The position numbers and the translations under genes were made by a program. Under the pieces are notes generated by a model. The model made no database searches. It was given only the letters and a program-made list of their open reading frames with translations, and was not told where the DNA came from. From Campylobacterales bacterium (GTDB lineage: Bacteria; Campylobacterota; Campylobacteria; Campylobacterales; QNZT01): a stretch of 14,222 nt of DNA. The stretch spans positions 1-14,222 of the forward strand of contig JALULO010000053.1 of NCBI GenBank assembly GCA_027056215.1. Direction: 5' to 3'. This document shows, in pieces, positions 7,433 through 13,683 of this stretch; positions within the stretch are counted from its first letter, which is position 1; each line of letters starts with the position of its first letter.

Positions 7433-8441
7433 CTCTTTTTAATCGAGCAGACAATTTTACAAGAACTTCATAAGAGATAGTATCAAAAAAGTGGGCTATC
7501 TCTTTTGCATCTTTTAGTATTATGATTTCTTCATGAGCACCTTCCACTGATAGACTATCCATTGAAATTTTTCCTAAAATTTTATATCCATTAGTGATAA
7601 AGTGTCCATTACCATTAAAACGAAAAAAACCATCTCCATATCCTATATCATAAGTTGATACGGTCATCTTTTTTTGTGCCGTAAAAGAACCTCCATAACC
7701 GATACGTTGATATTTGTTTAATTGCAATGTGGAGATTTTGTGTGTATGAAGTTCTAAAATAGGATGCAAATCCAAAACATCAAAAATAGGATCTACTTCA
7801 TGATACCCATATGCAGCAATACCGCATCTTGCAAAGTTATCATGGTATTCTTTGAGTCGAAGTACAGTGGCACTGTTCGCAGAATGAAACAAAGGTATAG
7901 GCATAGCATAGATATTACATAAATTTTTAATAGTTTGTTTTACATACGTCCAAGTTTTTATCTGCCAAAAGAGTTCACTGCTTAATACGTCAGCACTTCG
8001 AAAATGTGTCATAACACCAGATAAAATCAAATGCCTCTTTTGGATGATGGAAAATGCTTCCTCTAAATCATCTTTAGCCAAACCATTTCGATGCATACCT
8101 GTATCTATTTTTAGTTCTACTTTTGTATGTATGGGAAGCTGTGATAAAGTAGATAGATTGTTGATAACAACAGAATAATTGGAGTTGTATATATGTGGTG
8201 TTTTTGGTGCAAGTACGATGATATGTGCAAATAGATTACGAATCTCTTCAGCTTCATCGTAGGTTCTAACGATAGCGCGTATTAGCCCAAATTCATGGGC
8301 TAATGTAGCCACTTGGGTGAGACCGTGTCCGTAAGCATTGTCTTTTAAAACAATGCTTAGTTTTTCTTTTGAGCCAAGTTTTTCACATAAAAGTGTAAGG
8401 TTGTGAAAAAAAGCCTTCCTACTTATAGTGATGTGCGACAC
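7419..8441 (-). CDS. alr: Alanine racemase
   Basis: PLP-dependent cytoplasmic enzyme that interconverts L- and D-alanine, supplying D-Ala for peptidoglycan. 340 residues, slightly below the usual 360-370. Seen: the PLP-binding lysine K33 in VLKDNAYGHG, the substrate region KIDTGMHRNG, the barrel motif HSANSAT, RCGIAAYG, the second catalytic base Y249 in RIGYGGSF, DIGYGDGF, and KISMDS in place of the common GRVSMD. The start is GTG and shares one base with the TAG stop of the upstream 77-residue gene (TAGTG). There is no strong ribosome site of its own, so translation probably depends on reinitiation from that gene. It is the last gene of a three-gene minus-strand operon that begins with a SulP transporter. 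Confidence 0.96.
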   Translation of the reverse strand: MSHITISRKAFFHNLTLLCEKLGSKEKLSIVLKDNAYGHGLTQVATLAHEFGLIRAIVRTYDEAEEIRNLFAHIIVLAPKTPHIYNSNYSVVINNLSTLSQLPIHTKVELKIDTGMHRNGLAKDDLEEAFSIIQKRHLILSGVMTHFRSADVLSSELFWQIKTWTYVKQTIKNLCNIYAMPIPLFHSANSATVLRLKEYHDNFARCGIAAYGYHEVDPIFDVLDLHPILELHTHKISTLQLNKYQRIGYGGSFTAQKKMTVSTYDIGYGDGFFRFNGNGHFITNGYKILGKISMDSLSVEGAHEEIIILKDAKEIAHFFDTISYEVLVKLSARLKRVIVH

Positions 8442-8674
8442 TAGCCGACTTTAATATCTCTAGCTTCTATTAATAGACCTCTAACTTTGCGTGCTTGGTA
8501 ATCAAGTTTAAAAAAATGATTATAAACTTCTTTTGCATCAAGTTTAGTCTCTTGTGAAAAATCAAAAAGATCATTCTCGTCTTTTGGCACTTGTGTATCA
8601 AACAGTGCATAAAATTCATTTCTGATTTGCTCTAACTTCTTCATCTCTTTTCTTACATCTTCTATAGCTGTCAT
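8441..8674 (-). CDS. Uncharacterised 77-residue protein
   Basis: I do not recognise this protein beyond a general likeness to small conserved Campylobacterota proteins. It is highly charged and looks mainly helical. Residues 1-25 (VRKEMKKLEQIRNEFYALF) form an amphipathic, possibly coiled-coil helix; an acidic middle (DENDLFDFSQET) follows; then a second helix ends in LLIEARDIKVG. It has no Cys, no signal peptide and no membrane segment, so it is probably cytoplasmic. Its reality is supported by an ATG with a strong AAGGAG 7 bases upstream that overlaps the SulP stop, an 11-base gap to SulP, and a one-base overlap with alr. It sits between a transporter and a cell-wall enzyme and may simply couple their translation. 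Confidence 0.85.
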   Translation of the reverse strand: MTAIEDVRKEMKKLEQIRNEFYALFDTQVPKDENDLFDFSQETKLDAKEVYNHFFKLDYQARKVRGLLIEARDIKVG

Positions 8675-8685
8675 GCTGTATCTCC

Positions 8686-10266
8686 TTATATATTTACTGC
8701 AACTTTATAAGTTGGGTCATCTTCTTCAAATGTACAGTATGGTCCTGCATCTTTGAGTAAAACTTTACAATCTCTACTTAGATGTCTTAATCTCAGTGTT
8801 TTTCCTGCTTCTTTATATTTTTTGGTGATGGCATCTATCGCTTCAACACTGGATATATCCATCACACGTGCTTTTTTAAAATCGACGATAATTTGATCAG
8901 GATCGTTTTGGATGTCGAACTGTTCATTAAATGATGTAACCGATCCAAAAAATAGAGGTCCGTCTATCTCATATACTTTTGTACCATCTTTTTCGATATG
9001 TGTTTGGCTGTATATTTTAGCATGTTGCCACGCAAAAACAAGTGCAGAGATGATGATACCTGCTATAACTGCAATCGCCAAGTCAAAGAAAACGGTGATA
9101 ATAGTTACGGCAAAGAGAACAAATGCGTCACTTCTTGGCATGTGTTTAAGACGACTTAAACTACTAAACTCAAAGGTACCGATACTCACCATAAACATGA
9201 TCCCAACCAAAACAGCAACAGGAATAGTACCGATAAGCCCACTTAAACTTACGACAAACAAAATCAAAAGTACCGATGCTGTAAAAGAAGAAACACGCCC
9301 CAATCCTCCAGAAGTAAAGTTGATGATACTTTGCCCAATCATAGCACATCCAGCCATACCACCGAACAAACCACTGGAAATATTACCACATCCAAGTGCG
9401 ATACATTCTTTATTCCCACTACCTCTTGTTCCGCTCATCTCGTCAAGTACCGAAAGTGTTAAAAGAGATTCAATCAATCCCACCATGGCAACTAAAATGG
9501 CATAAGGGATGATGATTTTTAAAGATTCCCATGAAAAAAGTGAAAGATCTGGCATGACAAAATGAGGCAATGCTCCTTTGATATCTGCCAAATCAGATAC
9601 CGTTTTTGTTTCGATGTGACCAAGATATACAGCCAGTGTTAAAAAGACGATAGCAGCCAAACCTGCTGGAATGGCTTTTGTAAATTTTGGCATAAAATAC
9701 ATGATTAGCATAGTGATAACAACGATGATATACATCCAATAATTTTCTGAAAAACTGTGTGTGAGTATATCTTTCCAGTTGGTTAATGTATTAAAGTCAC
9801 TTGATTTAAAAAACTTAAGCTGTGCCATTGCGATGACTATCGCCAAACCATTTACAAAACCAAACATCGCCGGTTGGGGAACCAAACGAATAAATTTTCC
9901 AAGTTTAAAGAATCCGACTAGAACTTGAAAAGCACCGGCAAACAGAGTTGTTAATAAAATATAATGTAAAATCAAAATCGAAAGTGCTTCTTTTGAAAGT
10001 TCAGGGTGTAACTTAGTAATTGCAAGTCCAAGTCCGACAAAAACAACAGCGACTGAACCGGTGGCACCACTAATCATGCCAGGTTTTCCACCAAACAAAG
10101 AAGTGATTAATCCAATGATAAAAGCGGCATACATTCCCACTAAAGGACTCACTCCTGCTATAAAACTAAACGCGATTGCTTCAGGAACAAGTGCAACGGC
10201 GACGACCATACCGGAAAGTACACCATTTTTAATATTGAATTTTTTATAATTTTGAAGATTGATCAA
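8686..10266 (-). CDS. SulP family anion transporter with STAS domain, BicA/YbaR-like
   Basis: Inner-membrane SulP (SLC26-related) protein of 526 residues. Residues 1 to about 415 are transmembrane, beginning with PEAIAFSFIAG and GATGSVAVV; a cytoplasmic STAS domain (about 430-520) contains IIVDFKKARVMDISSVEAID. The blocks VGLIESLLTLSVLDEMSGT and GGMAGCAMIGQS are, from memory, typical of the subgroup holding the cyanobacterial Na+-dependent bicarbonate transporter BicA and Bacillus YbaR, rather than classical sulfate carriers. Bicarbonate uptake is therefore plausible for an autotroph, but the substrate is inferred and no carbonic anhydrase gene is adjacent. The start is TTG with AAGGAT (10271-10276) 4 bases upstream; the next in-frame ATG would delete part of the first membrane segment. 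It is the first gene of the operon continuing into the 77-residue gene and alr. Confidence 0.92.
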   Translation of the reverse strand: MINLQNYKKFNIKNGVLSGMVVAVALVPEAIAFSFIAGVSPLVGMYAAFIIGLITSLFGGKPGMISGATGSVAVVFVGLGLAITKLHPELSKEALSILILHYILLTTLFAGAFQVLVGFFKLGKFIRLVPQPAMFGFVNGLAIVIAMAQLKFFKSSDFNTLTNWKDILTHSFSENYWMYIIVVITMLIMYFMPKFTKAIPAGLAAIVFLTLAVYLGHIETKTVSDLADIKGALPHFVMPDLSLFSWESLKIIIPYAILVAMVGLIESLLTLSVLDEMSGTRGSGNKECIALGCGNISSGLFGGMAGCAMIGQSIINFTSGGLGRVSSFTASVLLILFVVSLSGLIGTIPVAVLVGIMFMVSIGTFEFSSLSRLKHMPRSDAFVLFAVTIITVFFDLAIAVIAGIIISALVFAWQHAKIYSQTHIEKDGTKVYEIDGPLFFGSVTSFNEQFDIQNDPDQIIVDFKKARVMDISSVEAIDAITKKYKEAGKTLRLRHLSRDCKVLLKDAGPYCTFEEDDPTYKVAVNI

Positions 10267-10270
10267 AGTT

Positions 10271-10276
10271 ATCCTT
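10271..10276 (-). promoter_or_regulatory. Shine-Dalgarno fixing the TTG start of the SulP gene
   Basis: AAGGAT on the minus strand, 4 bases before the TTG at 10266. It is the only good ribosome site near the 5' end of the frame. Confidence 0.65.
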
Positions 10277-10284
10277 ATCTATTG

Positions 10285-10290
10285 TATAAT
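10285..10290 (+). promoter_or_regulatory. -10 element of the AAA ATPase gene
   Basis: TATAAT on the plus strand. The predicted transcript start is near 10297, with a leader of about 55 bases to the ATG at 10352. It falls inside the leader of the divergent SulP operon. Confidence 0.45.
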
Positions 10291-10305
10291 ACCTAAAAAC
10301 TCGCG

Positions 10306-10311
10306 ATTATA
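10306..10311 (-). promoter_or_regulatory. -10 element of the SulP-alr operon
   Basis: TATAAT on the minus strand (in TTTTAGTATAATCGCG), about 40 bases before the TTG start. A weak -35 candidate TAGTCA lies 17 bases further upstream. This promoter overlaps that of the divergent ATPase gene. Confidence 0.5.
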
Positions 10312-10336
10312 CTAAAACAAGTATTTGATGACTATT

Positions 10337-10343
10337 AAAGGTG
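10337..10343 (+). promoter_or_regulatory. Shine-Dalgarno fixing the ATPase gene start
   Basis: AAAGGTG, 8 bases before the ATG at 10352. The frame also opens with TTG and ATG at 10325 and 10328, but neither is preceded by a ribosome site. Confidence 0.6.
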
Positions 10344-10351
10344 CTCTTAAA

Positions 10352-11422
10352 ATGAACAGACTAGAAGTGCTTTATGCAGATGATGTGAAAAAAATCACTT
10401 TTAACGTACGAAAAAAAAGATTAGATGGTGATAGGATTATTTTAAAAGGTCCAAGGCATAGTGGTAAAACGTATTTGATATTAGACTTATTGGCTTCTCG
10501 AAAAAAGGAGGAATTTTTATATATAGATTTTTCCGATGTTCGTATTGATGCCTCTATCATGCAATATTTAGAAGCTTTCATGCAAAAACATCCTATCAAA
10601 CTTTTGGTTTTAGAAAACCTTGATTTTCCTGTTTCATTACCAATGTGTTCTCAAATCATCATTACAACGAATCAAAAAGATTTTCATTTAAAGGGTTTTG
10701 AGGAAGTATATCTTTATCCTTTGGATTTTGAAGAATTTATAGCATTTGAGAAAAGAGAATCCTCAATAGATACAACCTTTAGTACCTATGCAAATATTGG
10801 GACGTTTCCTGATATGTTATATGCTGAAAAAATCGTATTTGTAAAAAGATTTCAACAACTACTTTCGAGCTTTTATGATACCGATGCCGAGTTGGAAGTA
10901 TTAAAAAATTATGCTATTAGGCAAGGAACATTGATCACACCTTTTTTGATTTTTAACATTGTTAAACAAAAGTATAAAATTTCAAAAGATAGATTTTATG
11001 CATATACCCAAAAATTACGTAATGAAGAAGTTGTTTTCATGATTGAAAAATATGGTCAAAAAAGTAATCAAAAAAAACTTTATTTGATTGATTTTGCGAT
11101 TCGTGGGGTGTTGAGCTTTGAAAAAGATTTTATCAAACGTTTTGAAACTATGATCTTTTTGGAGTTATATAAACGAGGATATGAGATTTTTTATACGGAT
11201 ATAGCAGAGTTTTATCTGCCTGAACAAGAAACTGCCATATTGTCAATGCCTTTTACTATGCATAATTTATTGCAAAACAAACTAAATAGGGCACAGGAAC
11301 ATTTTAAAACATTAGGTGTAAGAAAAGTACAAGTGATTACGATGGAGGCAGAAGAGTTTTTTGTTCAAAATGGCATAGAATATGAAATCATGCCATTTTG
11401 GAACTGGGCTTTACAACTATAA
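10352..11422 (+). CDS. AAA_14/DUF4143-type ATP-binding protein
   Basis: Predicted cytoplasmic ATPase of 356 residues. The N-terminal P-loop is GPRHSGKT (33-40). The Walker B strand KLLVLENLD (83-91) has Glu-Asn where Asp-Glu is usual, and IIITTNQKDF fits sensor 1. LYPLDFEEFIAF matches the L-x-P-L-x-x-x-E-F signature of the AAA_14 family. After a winged-helix-like middle, the C-terminal part (from FETMIFLELYKRGYEIFY to a final EIMPFWNWAL) follows the DUF4143 pattern. That domain normally has a nuclease-like fold, but the expected E-V-D-F core after the first strand is replaced by AEFYLPEQETAIL. The length is a little short for the family (about 400). Function unknown; related proteins are often described only as predicted ATPases. 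It is a single gene, divergent from SulP and ending 5 bases from the convergent lipoprotein gene. Confidence 0.85.
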   Translation: MNRLEVLYADDVKKITFNVRKKRLDGDRIILKGPRHSGKTYLILDLLASRKKEEFLYIDFSDVRIDASIMQYLEAFMQKHPIKLLVLENLDFPVSLPMCSQIIITTNQKDFHLKGFEEVYLYPLDFEEFIAFEKRESSIDTTFSTYANIGTFPDMLYAEKIVFVKRFQQLLSSFYDTDAELEVLKNYAIRQGTLITPFLIFNIVKQKYKISKDRFYAYTQKLRNEEVVFMIEKYGQKSNQKKLYLIDFAIRGVLSFEKDFIKRFETMIFLELYKRGYEIFYTDIAEFYLPEQETAILSMPFTMHNLLQNKLNRAQEHFKTLGVRKVQVITMEAEEFFVQNGIEYEIMPFWNWALQL

Positions 11423-11427
11423 GGTAT

Positions 11428-12279
11428 CTACAATAATGCGTCTAATAAAAGATTTAAATTATATACTTTGATACCTTTATCACCATTTGCTACAAAAAGC
11501 AAACCCGATGATTGATTGACAGAAACACCAAGAACTTCACCACTTACAGGTTCATTGGCAATGACTTTGATATTTTCAAGATCATCAATTTTCAATATAT
11601 CTAGTCCATGTGATTTTGTTGCAACGATCGCTTTTGTGTCATGATCCACTAGTGCGATATCGTAGACAGGAGATTTTTTGTATCTAGCTGCGATACTTTT
11701 AGTTGATGGATTGCTAATATCGTTAATCACTAATCCATTTTCATCTTTTGGAACATATTCAAATCGTCCATCTTGTGATACTGGATGGTTTTGTAGTGAT
11801 TGTTTACTAACGATTCGTTCTTTTTTTGGGGATTTGATGTCGCTGATATCAAAAATATTGATAAAACCTTGAGCATTTTCTATATAAAGCTTAGTTTGAT
11901 CATCTGAAAGAGATACGTGTTTTGCATTGATACCTGAAATAGTAGTGATGACTTCATGATCAACTCTATCTTGATATCCTATTTTAATAATCTCTACCCC
12001 TTTGTCACCTTCTGCTACAAATAGAGCATCTTTGGATGCTGTAAGATCTTTGGCATTTGCTTGCGTAGTAAACTCTGAAACAGCACCGTTTGTATTTTTA
12101 TTTTCAGATGTATTTGTACCCTGTTTTCCTGCTGTACTACCATCAGTGTTTAACGATGCTTGTTTTTGTGTTGATGCAGTTGTGTCCTCGCTTCCTACAC
12201 CTCCGCCTCCACAACCTACAAAGAGGAGTGTTGAAACTGTGATTGCTACTAATGATTTTGAAATATCCTTATTTCTCAT
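11428..12279 (-). CDS. Lipoprotein with LVIVD-like beta-propeller repeats
   Basis: Exported lipoprotein of 283 residues. A basic N-terminus and hydrophobic stretch lead to the lipobox LFVGC, with lipidated C23, followed by a run of Gly. Residues about 28-70 are a Ser/Thr/Asn/Gln-rich linker without structure. The rest carries four or five repeats of about 40 residues: ALFVAEGDKGVEIIKI, KLYIENAQGFINIFDISDI, GLVINDIS, AIVATKSHGLDILKIDDL and LLFVANGDKGIKVYNL. These resemble LVIVD repeats, which form beta-propeller blades. There are too few for an obvious full seven-bladed ring, so it may oligomerise or use an irregular propeller. It is probably anchored in the outer or inner membrane facing the periplasm. 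The ATG has AAGGA 7 bases upstream. Function unknown; binding or scaffolding is a guess. Confidence 0.82.
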   Translation of the reverse strand: MRNKDISKSLVAITVSTLLFVGCGGGGVGSEDTTASTQKQASLNTDGSTAGKQGTNTSENKNTNGAVSEFTTQANAKDLTASKDALFVAEGDKGVEIIKIGYQDRVDHEVITTISGINAKHVSLSDDQTKLYIENAQGFINIFDISDIKSPKKERIVSKQSLQNHPVSQDGRFEYVPKDENGLVINDISNPSTKSIAARYKKSPVYDIALVDHDTKAIVATKSHGLDILKIDDLENIKVIANEPVSGEVLGVSVNQSSGLLFVANGDKGIKVYNLNLLLDALL

Positions 12280-12384
12280 TTAATTGTCCTTGTATCAAAT
12301 TTTCTACTCAAAGCATCGGTATAAAAGGATTTTTAATTTAGAAAAGAGTACTGTTAAAAATAAAAAAGACAATATTGTGAAGAT

Positions 12385-12390
12385 AAGGAA
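12385..12390 (+). promoter_or_regulatory. Shine-Dalgarno fixing the rnhB start
   Basis: AAGGAA, 10 bases before the ATG at 12401. The frame is open back to a TTG at 12284, but that extension is Lys/Asn-rich, lacks a ribosome site and overlaps the leader of the divergent lipoprotein gene. An in-frame GTG at 12377 has only a poor ribosome site. Confidence 0.6.
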
Positions 12391-12400
12391 CATAAAAAAT

Positions 12401-12937
12401 ATGTTATGTGGAATCGATGAAGCAGGAAGAGGGTGTCTTGCTGGTCCTTTGGTTGTTGCCGGTGTGATTTTAAAACATGAGGTTATGGGATTAGATGATT
12501 CAAAAAAGTTAACAGAGAAAAAAAGAGAACTACTGTTTGATAAAATCATAGAAAATGCAGACTATAAGATTGTATTTACAGACAATGAGATGATTGATCA
12601 AATTGGGTTATCTCGTGCGATTGCCAATTCTATTGAGCAAATCATCGAAACGTTAAATCCTGAACACACGATTATGGATGGAAATACAAACTTCGGGATA
12701 TTGGGAGTGCAGCCAATCATCAAAGCTGACACAAAGATTCCCGAAGTGAGTGCGGCAAGTATTTTGGCTAAAGTTAGTAGGGATCGTTTGATGGTTGATC
12801 TTGATGAGACATATCCAGTATATGGTTTTAAAAAACACAAGGGGTATGGTACAAAAGCACATATTGAACAGATAAAACTCCACGGACGATCTAAACTGCA
12901 TCGTTATTCATTTAAGGTAAAAGGAATAGATTATTGA
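12401..12937 (+). CDS. rnhB: Ribonuclease HII
   Basis: Endonuclease that cuts RNA in RNA-DNA hybrids and removes single ribonucleotides from DNA. From the ATG at 12401 it has 178 residues, at the short end of the family, because it starts directly at the first catalytic strand. Seen: CGIDEAGRGCLAGPLVVAG with catalytic D6 and E7, LDDSKKLTEKKRE, the third acidic residue in IMDGN, SAASILAKVSRDR with the following VDLDETYP region for the fourth, and GFKKHKGYGTKAH. The C-terminal HxRSKLHRYSFK is typical of bacterial RNase HII. Its TGA shares one base with the ATG of the methyltransferase gene, so the two form an operon. Confidence 0.95.
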   Translation: MLCGIDEAGRGCLAGPLVVAGVILKHEVMGLDDSKKLTEKKRELLFDKIIENADYKIVFTDNEMIDQIGLSRAIANSIEQIIETLNPEHTIMDGNTNFGILGVQPIIKADTKIPEVSAASILAKVSRDRLMVDLDETYPVYGFKKHKGYGTKAHIEQIKLHGRSKLHRYSFKVKGIDY

Positions 12938-13623
12938 TGAAAAATTTAGACCTTTATGCCAAGATAGAGCCGATGATTGGTTTTTATGAAGCGTATGAAA
13001 ATCTTTATACGAGATATCTACAGATTTTACAAAAATTTGATATTAAAACCATACTTGACGTAGGATGTGGAAATGGAAAATTACTGCAACATTTGCAACA
13101 CTCTTATGAGGCTGAAGGCATAGACCTCAGTGCCAAGATGGTAAACATCGCAACCAAACGAGGCATGAAAGCTAAGCATTGTTATCTTCATGAAGTAGTT
13201 GCAAAATATGATGCACTACTTGCAGTTGCCGATGTGCTAAACTATATGGATCACACTACTTTACAAAAGTTTTTGCATGATGTAGAGGATAGACTCCATC
13301 TAGGGGGGTATTTTATATGTGATATCAACACACTACATGGCTTTGAAGATGTCGCAGCAGGTAGCATGAATGCGGATTTTGGAGAGACATTTTTAGCGGT
13401 CGATGCGTCATATGATGATGAGGTTTTAGAAACGCACTTTACGCTTTTTGAAGGTGTAGAGCATTGTTACAAAAAAGAAGAAGAAACTATTTTACAGTAC
13501 TATCACACAGTATCAAAAATTGATGAAATGAGTTCTTTGGAATTGATTGATATTCAAGATATTTCATTATTTTCAGATAAAAGTGATAAAACGATTTTGA
13601 TTTTTCACAAAGCAAAATTTTAA
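12937..13623 (+). CDS. Class I SAM-dependent methyltransferase
   Basis: 228-residue cytoplasmic methyltransferase with a Rossmann-like fold. Motif I ILDVGCGNGK (39-48) binds S-adenosylmethionine, and D63 in GIDLS is the acidic residue expected to contact the ribose. YDALLAVADVLNYM covers motif IV, and LHLGGYFICDINT covers the later strand and turn. After this the protein has an acidic beta-rich C-terminal part with no motif I can tie to a substrate. The family includes small-molecule, lipid and protein methyltransferases, so the acceptor is unknown. The ATG overlaps the rnhB stop by one base; AAAAGGA lies 11 bases upstream inside rnhB. An alternative TTG one codon earlier is less likely. Confidence 0.88.
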   Translation: MKNLDLYAKIEPMIGFYEAYENLYTRYLQILQKFDIKTILDVGCGNGKLLQHLQHSYEAEGIDLSAKMVNIATKRGMKAKHCYLHEVVAKYDALLAVADVLNYMDHTTLQKFLHDVEDRLHLGGYFICDINTLHGFEDVAAGSMNADFGETFLAVDASYDDEVLETHFTLFEGVEHCYKKEEETILQYYHTVSKIDEMSSLELIDIQDISLFSDKSDKTILIFHKAKF

Positions 13624-13646
13624 ACCGCATATTAGTCATCTTACAC

Positions 13647-13652
13647 TATAAT
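13647..13652 (+). promoter_or_regulatory. -10 element of the pyrG promoter
   Basis: TATAAT on the plus strand in the 60-base gap after the methyltransferase gene. It gives a transcript start near 13659 and a leader of about 25 bases, with no room for an elaborate leader structure. The methyltransferase operon may also read through. Confidence 0.5.
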
Positions 13653-13683
13653 CGAAGTATTAATAGAATCGGATGGTAACTGC

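Noticed and set aside
8912..9505. Plus-strand open frame of 197 codons
   Set aside because: Antisense shadow of the SulP gene; Pro/Thr/Ile/Lys-rich composition with no recognisable domain or ribosome site.
12002..12283. Plus-strand open frame of 93 codons antisense to the lipoprotein gene
   Set aside because: Its sequence mirrors the Gly/Ser/Thr-rich signal and linker region of the lipoprotein and shows no protein motif.
12284..12400. In-frame N-terminal extension of RNase HII by 39 residues from a TTG
   Set aside because: No ribosome site, Lys/Asn-rich composition, overlap with the divergent lipoprotein leader, and a good AAGGAA before the ATG at 12401.
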